From Acholeplasmataceae bacterium UBA2284 (GTDB lineage: Bacteria; Bacillota_I; Bacilli_A; Acholeplasmatales; Acholeplasmataceae), in contig DDWO01000001.1 in assembly GCA_002345705.1 (NCBI GenBank), positions 12,990-76,989 of the forward strand: a DNA stretch of 64,000 bases, read 5' to 3'. The notes beneath the pieces are model-generated. The model was given only the letters and a program-made list of their open reading frames with translations, was not told where the DNA came from and made no database searches. How positions within the stretch are numbered: position 1 is the stretch's first letter; every line of letters begins with the position of its first letter. Positions 45,739 through 54,903 of this stretch are shown here, one piece after another. The position numbers and the translations under genes were made by a program.

Positions 45739-47106
45739 CTATTTTTTATAATAAGTTAAGTAAGGTTTGATTGCATTTACAATTTCATCAAACATTTGGT
45801 CTAAAGTTATTTTTGGTAGATGTTCAATTAATGGATCCTGATAAAACGCTTTTCTTGCATAAGATAAATCTTTCTTATCAAATGATTTTAATAATAGCTG
45901 ATGATTTTCAATATGTCTTTTTGTCAATTCCAATGGAAAACTTGGCATGTCTCCAGCATAAATTGGTCTCACTTCGTCTCTTCTAAATAATGCATTGGTC
46001 TCAACAACATGACCAATTGGTAAATTGGGAATTTGACCAGTATTGATGATATTAACATTTGTGATGAGTGATGCAAGTCCTAATAAAGCCTTTAACTGAA
46101 GAATTCCTTCTTCACCTGATGGTTCAATTTTAATTTTTTCTTCATTTTTAATGATTCTTAAAGCAGTTTCATTTGCTTCTTCCTTACGCTTCATTCTAAA
46201 ATCTACTGGTGTAAGGAAAAAATGCCAATCGAAAATCATTTTTTTATCCTTTAAATACCAGCTTTGTGGAAGAAATTCTACTAAATGTCTGTCACCTGCT
46301 GCAGCAATCACACCAGATTTTTTGAATAAATCAAATTTAACTCTTTCTCCACTACCAAACGGATAATAGGTCTCCCATTCATCCTTACCTAAACCAAATT
46401 CATGATATTTAAGAGCGAATTCCTTATAGATTGGCATTAAATCCATATCTTTGTAGGATGCGTAATTAATCCATGTAAAATGGTTGATTCCTATTGGATT
46501 AATTTCGATTTCTTTTCTGCTTGCTTGAATACCTGTTTTTTCCTTGAGTGCTCTTGCTAGGATATCCTGGACATGAAACACCTCATGACAGTTTCCAAAA
46601 GCTTTAACCTCTGGAAACACATGATATAGTGTTTGCACACACATGGTCATTGGATTTGTAAAATTGATAATCCAAGCATTAGGACAAATATTTTTAATTT
46701 GAGTCGCAAACTCCTTATAGATAGGCATCATAATTAATGCTCTAAACAGTCCTGCTGGACCTACAGTGTCTCCAACGGTTTGATAGACTCCATACTTCTC
46801 AGGGATATGTGCATATGCCTTCATTTCTTCAAATGTCGCTGGTAGAATCGATATAAAAACAAAATCAGCATCCACTAAGGATTCCTCTAATGTTTTAGCA
46901 ACAATAAAGTTCCATTTCCCCTTTGCTTCAGGAAGTGCCATCATCATATTCCCGATAATTGCATTGTTTTTTGCTGCTTCGTAATCGATATCATATAAAA
47001 CAACTGTCCCAGTTAAATCTGGTTCTAATGCAAGATCGCTCATTAGATTTCTAGCCCATTGTCTAGAACCTCCACCAATATAGGCGATTCGAATCGGCTT
47101 ATGCAT
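45739..47106 (-). CDS. lplD: GH4 family glycosidase, alpha-galacturonidase (LplD) type
   Basis: About 455 residues of the NAD+- and metal-dependent GH4 family. The start IRIAYIGGGSRQWARNLMSDL is the nucleotide-binding segment. NCHEVFHVQ near 173 and GINHFTWINYAS near 206 hold the Cys and His metal ligands, and AGDRHLVEFLP near 270 is typical. The protein resembles Bacillus LplD, which releases galacturonate from alpha-galacturonides. That would feed the hexuronate operon at 52754-58961. The frame begins with a TTG at 47112, but AAGGAA favours ATG 47104-47106. Confidence 0.85.
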   Translation of the reverse strand: MHKPIRIAYIGGGSRQWARNLMSDLALEPDLTGTVVLYDIDYEAAKNNAIIGNMMMALPEAKGKWNFIVAKTLEESLVDADFVFISILPATFEEMKAYAHIPEKYGVYQTVGDTVGPAGLFRALIMMPIYKEFATQIKNICPNAWIINFTNPMTMCVQTLYHVFPEVKAFGNCHEVFHVQDILARALKEKTGIQASRKEIEINPIGINHFTWINYASYKDMDLMPIYKEFALKYHEFGLGKDEWETYYPFGSGERVKFDLFKKSGVIAAAGDRHLVEFLPQSWYLKDKKMIFDWHFFLTPVDFRMKRKEEANETALRIIKNEEKIKIEPSGEEGILQLKALLGLASLITNVNIINTGQIPNLPIGHVVETNALFRRDEVRPIYAGDMPSFPLELTKRHIENHQLLLKSFDKKDLSYARKAFYQDPLIEHLPKITLDQMFDEIVNAIKPYLTYYKK

Positions 47107-47533
47107 TTTCAATTTCCTTGGCCTTTACAACATGTTTAGCGAAAAGATCATATATCTGTTTATTACTCTTTAGAACATTAGTAGGTCTCAAATTCGTATC
47201 TAACCATACTAAAACAGATTCACCAACATGAATAAGTTCATCTTTTTCGTTATATATTTCATATCTAAATGTCATTCTTATTCTAGAAAAATCAATAAGA
47301 TATGTGTATTGCTTGTACTGATTTCCAAATAATGCAGGCTTTTTATAAATACTTCTTAAGTCAATCATCGCAAGTCTTAATCCACTATCTTCTATTTTCT
47401 TGAATGGAAAGCCAATATCGTCACAATATTTGACTCTTCCCATCTCAAACCAAACTGCATAAACGGAGTGATGAATCACACCCATTTGATCAGTTTCTTG
47501 GTATCTTGGTTCTATAGTTATGAGTGATTTCAT
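47099..47533 (-). CDS. Acyl-CoA thioesterase, YbgC/FadM hot-dog family
   Basis: A 144-residue hot-dog fold protein with YQETDQMGVIHHSVYAVWFEMGR near 10-32, in which the catalytic Asp of TDQMGVIHH is visible. It hydrolyses acyl-CoA or acyl-ACP thioesters; chain length is not predictable. It overlaps the start of the GH4 gene by a few bases, so the two are translated from one message although no functional link is evident. GGAGG before ATG. Confidence 0.88.
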   Translation of the reverse strand: MKSLITIEPRYQETDQMGVIHHSVYAVWFEMGRVKYCDDIGFPFKKIEDSGLRLAMIDLRSIYKKPALFGNQYKQYTYLIDFSRIRMTFRYEIYNEKDELIHVGESVLVWLDTNLRPTNVLKSNKQIYDLFAKHVVKAKEIENA

Positions 47534-47779
47534 AAAGGTCCTCCATGAACTAATTTCTAGTATATATTATAACATATTTAACAGTTGAATTGGGAAAACC
47601 TTCTTTAGAAGATATTTTTTATTATTGTATCCATTGAACATCTAGTCTTGAATATAGAAATGAGCTACTATTATTTCTATTCAATAACTTTCTAGTGGCA
47701 ATGCATATAGGAATACATGTTATAATACAGGTAGTGAAATTATATGAAGGGAGCTCAAATCGATTAGATTTGGAGACTT

Positions 47780-48895
47780 ATGGACAATTATATTATCAAT
47801 TTAGGAAAAAAACTAAAAACAATTCAACCAACCAATAAAAAAATGGTCATCGGCTTTGATGGATTCATCGATGAAATCATCCATGCAGTTGATAAAAGAC
47901 AGGATAGTCATACATTCACAAGAATTGAAACCATTGCTGATTTAGCAAAAAGAATTGAAAAAGCGAGTGGCTTATCAACAAATATAGAATTATACCCCTT
48001 GCAACAAAAAATCGGGGGAAATGGTCCAATCATGTGTAATGCATTAGCTAAGCATGATGTAGCAATTACCTATATCGGTGCCTTAGGTGTTCCAAATATT
48101 CATGAAGTATTTTATGGTCTACCAAAAAATGTTGAGCTTTACTCATTTGCCAATAGTGGACATACAGATGCGATTGAGTTTAATGACGGAAAGCTTATGT
48201 TTGGTAAAATGAGTTCATTAAATGATGTAACTTATGAAAACCTAATTCAAGTCATTGGAATGGATAAGATTGTCAGCCTATTAAATGAAACCGATTTGTT
48301 TGCTGCAGTCAATTGGTCCATGATTCCAAACATGACTGATTTATGGGAAAAAATACTCAATCACATTGTTCCTATCCTCCAAAAAAAGAATAAAAAACCT
48401 GTGTTTTTCATAGATCTCGCAGATCCTGAAAAACGTGAGGTTTCAGAAATTCAAAGAGCATTACTTCTTCTACAAAGATTCAAATCTCATTTTTATGTTG
48501 TTTTAGGCTTAAATAAAAAGGAGGCCTATGACATAGCTTCGATGTTAAAACTAGGAAATGAAGAATCATCACTAAAAGAAATAAACCAAGCTATCTATAA
48601 TTATTTAAATCTAGATGCTATTGTCATCCATCCAGTAGACCGTTCAAGTACAATAATGAACAATGAGTATTATGAAGCATTTGGCCCTCTTGCTATGAAA
48701 CCTAAGCTTACAACAGGTGCAGGAGATAACTTCAATTCAGGCTTTGTATATGGTTTATTACTAGGACTAGATCCAATGGAATCCCTTCATATGGGCATGG
48801 CAACCAGTGGCTACTACGTAAGAAATGCAATGAGTCCAACTTATAATGAACTTTCTGAGTTTATGATCAATTGGGGAAATAACGCTATTGAATAA
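47780..48895 (+). CDS. PfkB-family carbohydrate kinase
   Basis: A 371-residue ribokinase-fold protein. It starts with a short helix then VIGFDGFIDEII near 23-34, IGGNGPIMCNAL near 77, and the anion-hole/catalytic motif TTGAGDNFNSGF near 316-327 (catalytic Asp). The substrate cannot be inferred; the neighbours are a DUF1294 protein downstream and a divergent thioesterase. A TATAAT at 47721-47726 with a weak -35 lies upstream, and GGAG five bases before ATG. Confidence 0.8.
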   Translation: MDNYIINLGKKLKTIQPTNKKMVIGFDGFIDEIIHAVDKRQDSHTFTRIETIADLAKRIEKASGLSTNIELYPLQQKIGGNGPIMCNALAKHDVAITYIGALGVPNIHEVFYGLPKNVELYSFANSGHTDAIEFNDGKLMFGKMSSLNDVTYENLIQVIGMDKIVSLLNETDLFAAVNWSMIPNMTDLWEKILNHIVPILQKKNKKPVFFIDLADPEKREVSEIQRALLLLQRFKSHFYVVLGLNKKEAYDIASMLKLGNEESSLKEINQAIYNYLNLDAIVIHPVDRSSTIMNNEYYEAFGPLAMKPKLTTGAGDNFNSGFVYGLLLGLDPMESLHMGMATSGYYVRNAMSPTYNELSEFMINWGNNAIE

Positions 48896-48913
48896 TCAGA
48901 AAGGGGAAAAGAA

Positions 48914-49204
48914 ATGACACTTTATTTAATTATTATCTTATTCATGTCTTTAATTACTTTTATAGCCTATTCGATTGATAAAAGAAAATCAATCAAGGGA
49001 AAATGGAGAACAAAGGAAAAAACTTTGTTAATGATGAGTATCTTTTTTGGAGCACTTGGTGGATTACTCGCTATGTATACAAAAAGACATAAGACAAAGC
49101 ATTGGTACTTTGTAGTAATCAATTGGACTTCATTATTATTACATCTTGTTATCGGATATTTCATCTACACCTTGAATCTATTTAACTCCATCCAAATCTT
49201 CTAA
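48914..49204 (+). CDS. DUF1294 family membrane protein
   Basis: A 96-residue protein with three or four hydrophobic segments and the family-typical IDKRKSIKGKWRTKEKTLL near 23-41, FGALGGLLAM near 50 and RHKTKHWYF near 63-71. Function is unknown in the family. It follows the kinase gene by 18 bases with AAAGGGG before ATG, probably on the same transcript. Confidence 0.85.
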   Translation: MTLYLIIILFMSLITFIAYSIDKRKSIKGKWRTKEKTLLMMSIFFGALGGLLAMYTKRHKTKHWYFVVINWTSLLLHLVIGYFIYTLNLFNSIQIF

Positions 49205-49211
49205 AACAAAA

Positions 49212-49232
49212 AAAAGCACACTGTGCTTTTTA
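49212..49232. terminator. Bidirectional terminator after the DUF1294 gene
   Basis: aaaagcac (49212-49219) and gtgctttt (49223-49230) with a three-base loop, T-run on the plus strand and A-run upstream serving the converging gene. Confidence 0.75.
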
Positions 49233-49691
49233 TTTTTCTTCTCCTATTTCAAATGCGAGATGCTTAATCATATCTCTCACTTCATCGATTTTATCAATAT
49301 TTCTAATAATAAAATCCTTTTCATTGGTTTCAATAATTAATGCAGTATAGATTAAAAATGGCTTAGCCCAAATGTTGATGGTTGCTTTAACATTGACGAT
49401 ATCCTTGAAATTGACTTGTTCTTGTCCTAGTTTTCTTTTGAAGATATAGATAGCATTTTGATCATACTCCATCATCACTCTTGGATTCGAGATCATTAGA
49501 ATAACAAGGATGAATAGTAAAATCATCACAATAATAAAAACAAAAAATATAGCTAAAATAATGGTAGGCATAGATGCGACTTGGAAATTATAGTAGGACC
49601 ATAGAGAAAATGCAACCACCTGTGCGATGATACACATTAATGCTGTTCTAACGATTTGAGGTGTTGACTTTAAAGCTAACTCTTTTTTCAT
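49230..49691 (-). CDS. Two-helix membrane protein with a PH-like C-terminal domain
   Basis: 153 residues. Hydrophobic helices lie at about 15-35 and 42-68, followed by a beta-rich domain (about 72-145) with MMEYDQNAIYIFKRKLGQEQVNFKDI. That resembles small bacterial PH-like (YdbT/DUF304) domains. No function can be given. GGTGAG precedes ATG and it appears to be monocistronic. Confidence 0.6.
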   Translation of the reverse strand: MKKELALKSTPQIVRTALMCIIAQVVAFSLWSYYNFQVASMPTIILAIFFVFIIVMILLFILVILMISNPRVMMEYDQNAIYIFKRKLGQEQVNFKDIVNVKATINIWAKPFLIYTALIIETNEKDFIIRNIDKIDEVRDMIKHLAFEIGEEK

Positions 49692-49753
49692 AATCTCACC
49701 AATTTCCTTTTCTTAAAGTATAACATTATTCGATATAAGTTATCAAATAATAG

Positions 49754-49782
49754 AAAAAAACACAAATCGCTTTGTGTTTTTT
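49754..49782 (-). terminator. Terminator of the MATE gene
   Basis: aaaaaacacaaa (49755-49766) and tttgtgtttttt (49771-49782) form a perfect 12-bp stem with loop tcgc. It follows the MATE gene on the minus strand. Confidence 0.88.
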
Positions 49783-49783
49783 A

Positions 49784-51187
49784 TTATTCATATTCCTCTA
49801 TCAATTGCTCTGTTTCTTGTCTAATTTTAACCTTAGGCTTATAATCGACCTTCTTATATAAATACATACCAACAAACATTATTAAGACATTACTAATAAG
49901 CATCGCATACCAAATACCGCTACTGCCAAGATTAGTTCCTAGCTTGAATAGATAAACTAGGGGAATACGCAGTATCCATAATCTAGTAATTGTAATAATA
50001 AAGGTGAATTTAGTATTTCCTGTTCCATTGAAGGCACCCATATAGGTTTGAAAAATAGCCATTAATGGAAGACCTATTAATAAGTAAAACATATATTCAG
50101 CAGTTAATGCTAACGCGATTGGATCATCCTTGATAAAGAATCCTGCTAGATATTCTCTAAATCCTATCATGATTAAGCTACCAAGAAACATTAAACCAAC
50201 CGACAAGATCATCGCTTTTTTAAATGTCTCTCTTGCTCTTGGAATATTCTTATTTCCAATATTTTGACCTAAATACGCTGCAAGTACGCCTCCAATTGCC
50301 ATGACAGGATGCAGTATTAAAGAACTGATTCTATTTCCAACTGAAAATGCTGCAACGGTTTGAGTTCCATAGGAAACAATGATACCATTCATGATTGCAA
50401 ATCCAATAGCTGTAAATGATTGTCCTAATGAAGCTGGTATTGCAGTTTTTATAATCGAATGACTAATTTTTTTATCTAAAATCAAATATTTCTTAGCAAT
50501 GGTTACACCAGATTTAGATCTAAATAGCTGCAATAAGCCAACTGGCATGATAATGACATTGGCAAACAGTGTTGCATAGGCAGCTCCTGGTACGCCCATA
50601 TTAAATACTGAAATCAGTATTGGAGATAATACGATATTAACGACCATCGTAAATACCCCGTAGATAACAGGTGTAACTGTATCACCAGAGGATTGCCTAA
50701 TCGATGTAAATGCAAAGAATAAGAAGACAACTGGTAGCTCAAAGGATCTAATCTTTAAATATTGAACGCTATTTTCATAAACAAAGCCTTCAGTTCCCAT
50801 CAATTCCATGATGGGTCCTGCAGCGAAAAATGAGAAAATGTTTAATATGACACCTGCGGCTAGAGATAAAATGACTAAATTACTTGCGAACTTTCTTGCA
50901 TCCTCATGCTGTCCAGAGCCAACTTGTTGGCTTATTAATGCGGTTCCTGCTGCACTTAACCCAATCCCTAAGGAAATAAATGTGAAAACTACAGGGAAGG
51001 TGAGTGAGATTGCACTCACTGCATCTGCTGAAAAACCTGGTATTTCACTAACGAAATACATATCAATAACATCATGAATTGTTTTAATAAAATTATTAAG
51101 CATTAAGGGTATAGATAACAAAAAAAGACCTTTATAAATATTGGGGTCATTTAGGATTAAATTACGCTTTTTCTCGTCTTTATTCAT
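49784..51187 (-). CDS. MATE family efflux protein
   Basis: A 467-residue polytopic transporter with twelve predicted helices in two homologous halves. LSIPLMLNNFIKTIHDVIDMYFVS near 23-46 and ALISQQVGSGQHEDARKFA near 83-101 belong to the first half, and AAYLGQNIGNKNIPRARETF near 299-318 is the matching block of the second. The family exports drugs or metabolites using Na+ or H+ gradients; the Mrp operon nearby could supply Na+. The cargo is unknown. GGTGA before ATG. Confidence 0.92.
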   Translation of the reverse strand: MNKDEKKRNLILNDPNIYKGLFLLSIPLMLNNFIKTIHDVIDMYFVSEIPGFSADAVSAISLTFPVVFTFISLGIGLSAAGTALISQQVGSGQHEDARKFASNLVILSLAAGVILNIFSFFAAGPIMELMGTEGFVYENSVQYLKIRSFELPVVFLFFAFTSIRQSSGDTVTPVIYGVFTMVVNIVLSPILISVFNMGVPGAAYATLFANVIIMPVGLLQLFRSKSGVTIAKKYLILDKKISHSIIKTAIPASLGQSFTAIGFAIMNGIIVSYGTQTVAAFSVGNRISSLILHPVMAIGGVLAAYLGQNIGNKNIPRARETFKKAMILSVGLMFLGSLIMIGFREYLAGFFIKDDPIALALTAEYMFYLLIGLPLMAIFQTYMGAFNGTGNTKFTFIITITRLWILRIPLVYLFKLGTNLGSSGIWYAMLISNVLIMFVGMYLYKKVDYKPKVKIRQETEQLIEEYE

Positions 51188-51253
51188 CGTTGTTCACCAA
51201 TTATAAATTATATCATAAATAACCTTTCTTGACTCCCTAAAAACCATATTTTT

Positions 51254-51285
51254 AAAAAAAACAATTGAGGCTACTTGCTCAACTG
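51254..51285 (-). terminator. Terminator of the uridine-kinase-like gene
   Basis: On the minus strand CAGTTGAG (51278-51285) pairs with CTCAATTG (51262-51269) with one G-U pair and an eight-base loop, followed by eight Ts. Confidence 0.75.
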
Positions 51286-51295
51286 CTTCTTTTTT

Positions 51296-52114
51296 CTATT
51301 TGACTTTTCTTAAAATAATATCTGACTTAGATTCAATTTCTAAGTTCTTGAAGTATCTATTTTCCATTGGAATCCATTTTCTTAAAAACTGAATGAGTTT
51401 TTTAAATCCATTTCTTTGATAGATTCTCTTTATTTGCTTAAAGTAGGATGCTTTCATAAATACCTTTAAATCGAATTGCTCTATGATATATGGATGCATA
51501 CTATATGCTCCTTCAATGATAGATATTTTTTTATATGGTATGGTTTCTGGTTCTAATAATGTATGAGTCCTTAGGTCCATTTTTTGAATAACTGAAGGTT
51601 TTTCATTATAAATGGGTTCAAGTATTTCCTTTTTGATTCTCTCAAAGCTTATATTACTCGCATAATAGGATAGTTCATCTGCTGGATTCACTTTAGACTT
51701 TTGAAAGTAATTATCCATATGAAATACATTGCAGTCATAAATTTGTTCAAGCTGCTTACTAAATGTTGTCTTACCTGATGAAGCATTACCATCAATAGCA
51801 ATATTTACCTTATTCTCCTTCATTAGTAGTGTATCAATCGCACTTAATACAAAGAGTTTACCAACTAAATCCCTTTTCATAATGAAATATGACGTTAACA
51901 AATAGTCTGTTTTTTTCTTTGGTTTATACTCACTATCTAGGATACTAACAAGCTTTTCTATGGTATTGCTAGATATCCAATAGGATCCACTATTTTTAAG
52001 TTCAACAGTGACTAAAAAATGATTGATGGTCTGGATTGAACCTATATATAGACTATCCAAAGAATACCCTTCTTCAATTTGAAAGAATTGGTTCTTATCA
52101 TTTTCTTTAATCAT
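51296..52114 (-). CDS. Uridine kinase/phosphoribulokinase-family P-loop kinase
   Basis: 272 residues. An N-terminal extension of about 95 residues precedes the P-loop GNASSGKTT near 109-117. FHMDNYFQKS near 131-140 is the Asp-containing block of the Udk/PRK family, and IIEGAYSMHP near 195 is the second conserved strand. The family phosphorylates uridine/cytidine or related sugars and vitamins. The extension and absence of clear uridine-site residues leave the substrate open. It is 10 bases after the ECF S-component gene, suggesting that the kinase traps the imported compound. Confidence 0.75.
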   Translation of the reverse strand: MIKENDKNQFFQIEEGYSLDSLYIGSIQTINHFLVTVELKNSGSYWISSNTIEKLVSILDSEYKPKKKTDYLLTSYFIMKRDLVGKLFVLSAIDTLLMKENKVNIAIDGNASSGKTTFSKQLEQIYDCNVFHMDNYFQKSKVNPADELSYYASNISFERIKKEILEPIYNEKPSVIQKMDLRTHTLLEPETIPYKKISIIEGAYSMHPYIIEQFDLKVFMKASYFKQIKRIYQRNGFKKLIQFLRKWIPMENRYFKNLEIESKSDIILRKVK

Positions 52115-52124
52115 TATTTACTCC

Positions 52125-52667
52125 TTACTCAGTAATAATGTCAGCCTTTTTTAACCCAATAAATAATGTTGGGATTAGTATAAGCTGCAGGATAATTCCA
52201 GGGACGGCATTGATAAATGCTCCAGCTAAAAAGATTTGAAAATTGAAGTTGAAGCCAGCAAGCGGATAGATAAAAAACGCAGCAAGTCCCCATATCATTC
52301 TACCACCTATCATTGAAAGTATCAAAGATAAGAACACATAGATAACCTTTTTTGGTAGTAACTTATAAAATAATCCGATGAGTAAACCATAGGTTCCTAG
52401 CTCAAAAGCCATCACAAGTGCTACTGGAAATAATGGAGGCATTCCAATAGTTATTGCGCGTAGCAAAGGGGTAATGATACCAACAAGCAAACCATATTTC
52501 CAGCCTAGAATGATGCCTGCAAAAAGAACTGGAATATGCATTGGTAAAAATCTAGATCCAAGTATTTGAATATTTCCGGTGATAAAGGGTAAAACAATTC
52601 CCAATGCAATAAAGAAACTTGCTAAAATCATATGTCTGATTTCTTTTCTATTTTGTGATTCTTTCAT
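52125..52667 (-). CDS. ECF transporter substrate-binding (S) component
   Basis: About 180 residues with six hydrophobic segments and the N-terminal IALGIVLPFITGN, FLPMHIPVLFAGIILGWKYGLLVG and GMPPLFPVALVMAFELGTYG blocks seen in ECF S components. It needs a shared EcfAA'T module, not found here. The vitamin or nucleoside imported is unknown. The frame is open to 52748, but codons 3-13 of that frame are a terminator-like hairpin. ATG 52665-52667 (or 52629-52631) is thus preferred, although neither has a good ribosome site. Confidence 0.75.
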   Translation of the reverse strand: MKESQNRKEIRHMILASFFIALGIVLPFITGNIQILGSRFLPMHIPVLFAGIILGWKYGLLVGIITPLLRAITIGMPPLFPVALVMAFELGTYGLLIGLFYKLLPKKVIYVFLSLILSMIGGRMIWGLAAFFIYPLAGFNFNFQIFLAGAFINAVPGIILQLILIPTLFIGLKKADIITE

Positions 52668-52700
52668 AGTGCAATGATGCCATCTCTTTCCTTTTTGATT

Positions 52701-52740
52701 TATAAAATATAAGCACTCGCTTTTTTGAAAGCGAATGCTT
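52701..52740 (-). terminator. Hairpin between the LarA homologue and the ECF gene
   Basis: aagcactcgcttt (52711-52723) and aaagcgaatgctt (52728-52740) form a 13-bp stem (one G-U on the minus RNA) with a four-base loop. The tail is ATATTTTATA, weaker than a pure T-run, so partial read-through is possible. Confidence 0.65.
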
Positions 52741-52753
52741 TTCAACATGCAAT

Positions 52754-54022
52754 TTAAAATCTATTTTTATCAATCCATAACCCTAAAGCAGGATTTGGGA
52801 TATAAAATATTTCTTCACCATCAGGCATGATATTCCATCCAGCCTTCAGCTTTTCAGGGTTATACCTTTTTGCCATCTCATCATAATCTGCAGCATTGAA
52901 ATAAACACCTTCAACTTCCTTTTGTGTAATATTTTTTACTGCATAGGTCACTGAGAATCTTCCATCAGATGAACCATGAATTAGATGTGCTGAAATACTC
53001 ATATTCTTCTTTAATATATCATCATGTTTAAACATTTCAAGTACTTTAAGTCTACCCTGATATCCATATTTTCTAATTAACTCATCGTTATATGGATCTT
53101 CACCGAACTTATTGACGCCAGGTGCTAAAATTAATAATTCACCGCCGTCTTCAATCGCCATACGTGTACGGTAAACGGCTTTATTACCAAGCCAAGTACT
53201 CTTAAATTCCTTTGGCTCTAAATAGACAACACATTTTTTAATACCGCGATCTAAAAAGATTAGGTTCTTTTCTTGTGCCTTAACAATACCAAGCTCAAAT
53301 CCTTTTCTCTCGCTACCAATATATAGACCATGAGTTAGAGTATTTCCTCCTGGAGCTGTTGTTACAGTAAGTACAAACATAATAGGGCGATTCTTTAAAA
53401 AGTGCTCCATACCGTAATCTAGGACCTTACGTACTGGTGTATGATCCTTACCCATCATGCGTTCCATACCGTAAACTGCACCTAGCATATGCGAGGAGTT
53501 AATAATATCTTTTCCGCCACAGCCGACAAATAGGTTCTTTGAATGGTTAGCTATACCTACTACTTCATGAGGTATGATTTGACCAATGGATATGATTAAA
53601 TCATAGGACTCATCCATAATTAACTTATTGATTTCAAAGTTAACTGGTTCATCCCAAAGTCCTTCAGAAATATTAAGTAAAAATTCCTTTGGTGCTTCAC
53701 CAATTTTAACGACATCATTTCTCCAATTATGGTAAATGAATTTATCAAATGGAATATCACCAAACATCTCTTCACATTCTTCTTTTGTCATCGCAACATG
53801 CGTTCCAAGTGCAGGAAGAATATCAACGACTGCTGTATCCTTTAATAAATGATAATAGGTATTGGTAATCACTCCAGCATTTGAATAAAATCTAGTAAAA
53901 TCTGGAGGTACTAAAAGTACTTTCTTATATTTTTTTCCTTCAAGAGAATCCTTAATAGCTTTTTTAATTTCTGCTAATGATAATCCTTCAGGCTTCGTTT
54001 CCGTTAGATAAATTTCTTTCAT
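52754..54022 (-). CDS. LarA homologue, nickel-pincer sugar-acid racemase/epimerase (possible gluconate/mannonate 2-epimerase)
   Basis: A 422-residue protein of the lactate racemase (DUF2088) family, which epimerises alpha-hydroxy acids with a nickel-pincer nucleotide. PPDFTRF (39-45) holds the conserved Arg, LGTHVAM has His75, and IPHEVVG His152, SK162 and SSH178 follow. Spacing His152-Lys162-His178 equals that of His174-Lys184-His200 in L. plantarum LarA, so the cofactor lysine is conserved. Its place between hexuronate and 6-phosphogluconate genes argues for C2 epimerisation of D-mannonate to D-gluconate. The cofactor genes larB, larC and larE are not in the window. Confidence 0.78.
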   Translation of the reverse strand: MKEIYLTETKPEGLSLAEIKKAIKDSLEGKKYKKVLLVPPDFTRFYSNAGVITNTYYHLLKDTAVVDILPALGTHVAMTKEECEEMFGDIPFDKFIYHNWRNDVVKIGEAPKEFLLNISEGLWDEPVNFEINKLIMDESYDLIISIGQIIPHEVVGIANHSKNLFVGCGGKDIINSSHMLGAVYGMERMMGKDHTPVRKVLDYGMEHFLKNRPIMFVLTVTTAPGGNTLTHGLYIGSERKGFELGIVKAQEKNLIFLDRGIKKCVVYLEPKEFKSTWLGNKAVYRTRMAIEDGGELLILAPGVNKFGEDPYNDELIRKYGYQGRLKVLEMFKHDDILKKNMSISAHLIHGSSDGRFSVTYAVKNITQKEVEGVYFNAADYDEMAKRYNPEKLKAGWNIMPDGEEIFYIPNPALGLWIDKNRF

Positions 54023-54031
54023 TTGATCCTC

Positions 54032-54883
54032 CTATACTCCTGAGTAAGCAGAGAATCCACCATCTACAGGAACTACAACTCCAGTAACAAATCCAGAGGA
54101 TTCGTTATCTAAAAGCCATAATAATGTTCCAATCAGTTCATGAGCTTCACCAAAGCGTCCCATTGGTGTATTGTTTAAAATCTTACCCGTTCTAGGTGTT
54201 GGTGTTCCATCAGCATTAAATAGTAATGCAGCATTTTGTTGCGTTGAAAAGAATCCAGGAGCAATCGCGTTGACACGAATATTGCTCTTAGCAAAATAAA
54301 CAGCTAACCATTGTGTAAAGTTTGAAACTGCTGCCTTAGCGGCACTATATGCTGGAATCTTAGTTAGTGGAGTAAATGCGTTCATTGAGCTCACATTTAA
54401 AATAACTGACCCTTTTTTATCAATCATGTCTTTAGCAAATATTTGAGTAGGAAGCAGAGTTCCAGTAAAATTTAGACCAAAAACAAAATTAAATGAATCT
54501 AAATCTAAATCGAAAAAGCTCTTATGTCCATCACTACCCATTTTTCCTTGATCAAAAAACTCATCTGAGGTTGTAGCCTTTGGATGATTTCCACCAGCAC
54601 CGTTAATTAATATATCACAGGTGCCTAATTGTCTGACCACTTCATCATGTGCTTGTTCAAGTGATGTTCTTTCTAAAACATTCGCTTTAACTCCGATCGC
54701 AATAAATCCTTTTTTTACAATTTCATTTGCTACTTCTTTAGCTTTATCTTCATGTAAATCTAAAATAGCTACTTTAGCGCCACACTGTGCAATCGCCTTT
54801 GCAAAATCACTTCCGAGTACTCCTGCACCACCAGTGATAACGACAACCTTGCCATTGAAATCTGGCTTAAATGGTAATTTCAT
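54032..54883 (-). CDS. uxuB: Short-chain dehydrogenase, fructuronate reductase (D-mannonate oxidoreductase) type
   Basis: A 283-residue classical SDR. TGGAGVLG near 17-24 binds NAD(P), NVSSMNAF near 168 includes the catalytic Ser, and YSAAKAAV near 183 supplies Tyr and Lys. VRVNAIAPGFF lies near 206. Length and the GAGGNHPKATTSDEFFD insertion near 95 resemble the Bacillus YjmF/UxuB group that interconverts D-fructuronate and D-mannonate. Between gnd (20 bases) and the LarA homologue (9 bases), it fits the step after UxaE. Gluconate 5-dehydrogenase is the alternative. Confidence 0.8.
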   Translation of the reverse strand: MKLPFKPDFNGKVVVITGGAGVLGSDFAKAIAQCGAKVAILDLHEDKAKEVANEIVKKGFIAIGVKANVLERTSLEQAHDEVVRQLGTCDILINGAGGNHPKATTSDEFFDQGKMGSDGHKSFFDLDLDSFNFVFGLNFTGTLLPTQIFAKDMIDKKGSVILNVSSMNAFTPLTKIPAYSAAKAAVSNFTQWLAVYFAKSNIRVNAIAPGFFSTQQNAALLFNADGTPTPRTGKILNNTPMGRFGEAHELIGTLLWLLDNESSGFVTGVVVPVDGGFSAYSGV

Positions 54884-54903
54884 ATATAAAACCTCCTATG
54901 GCA

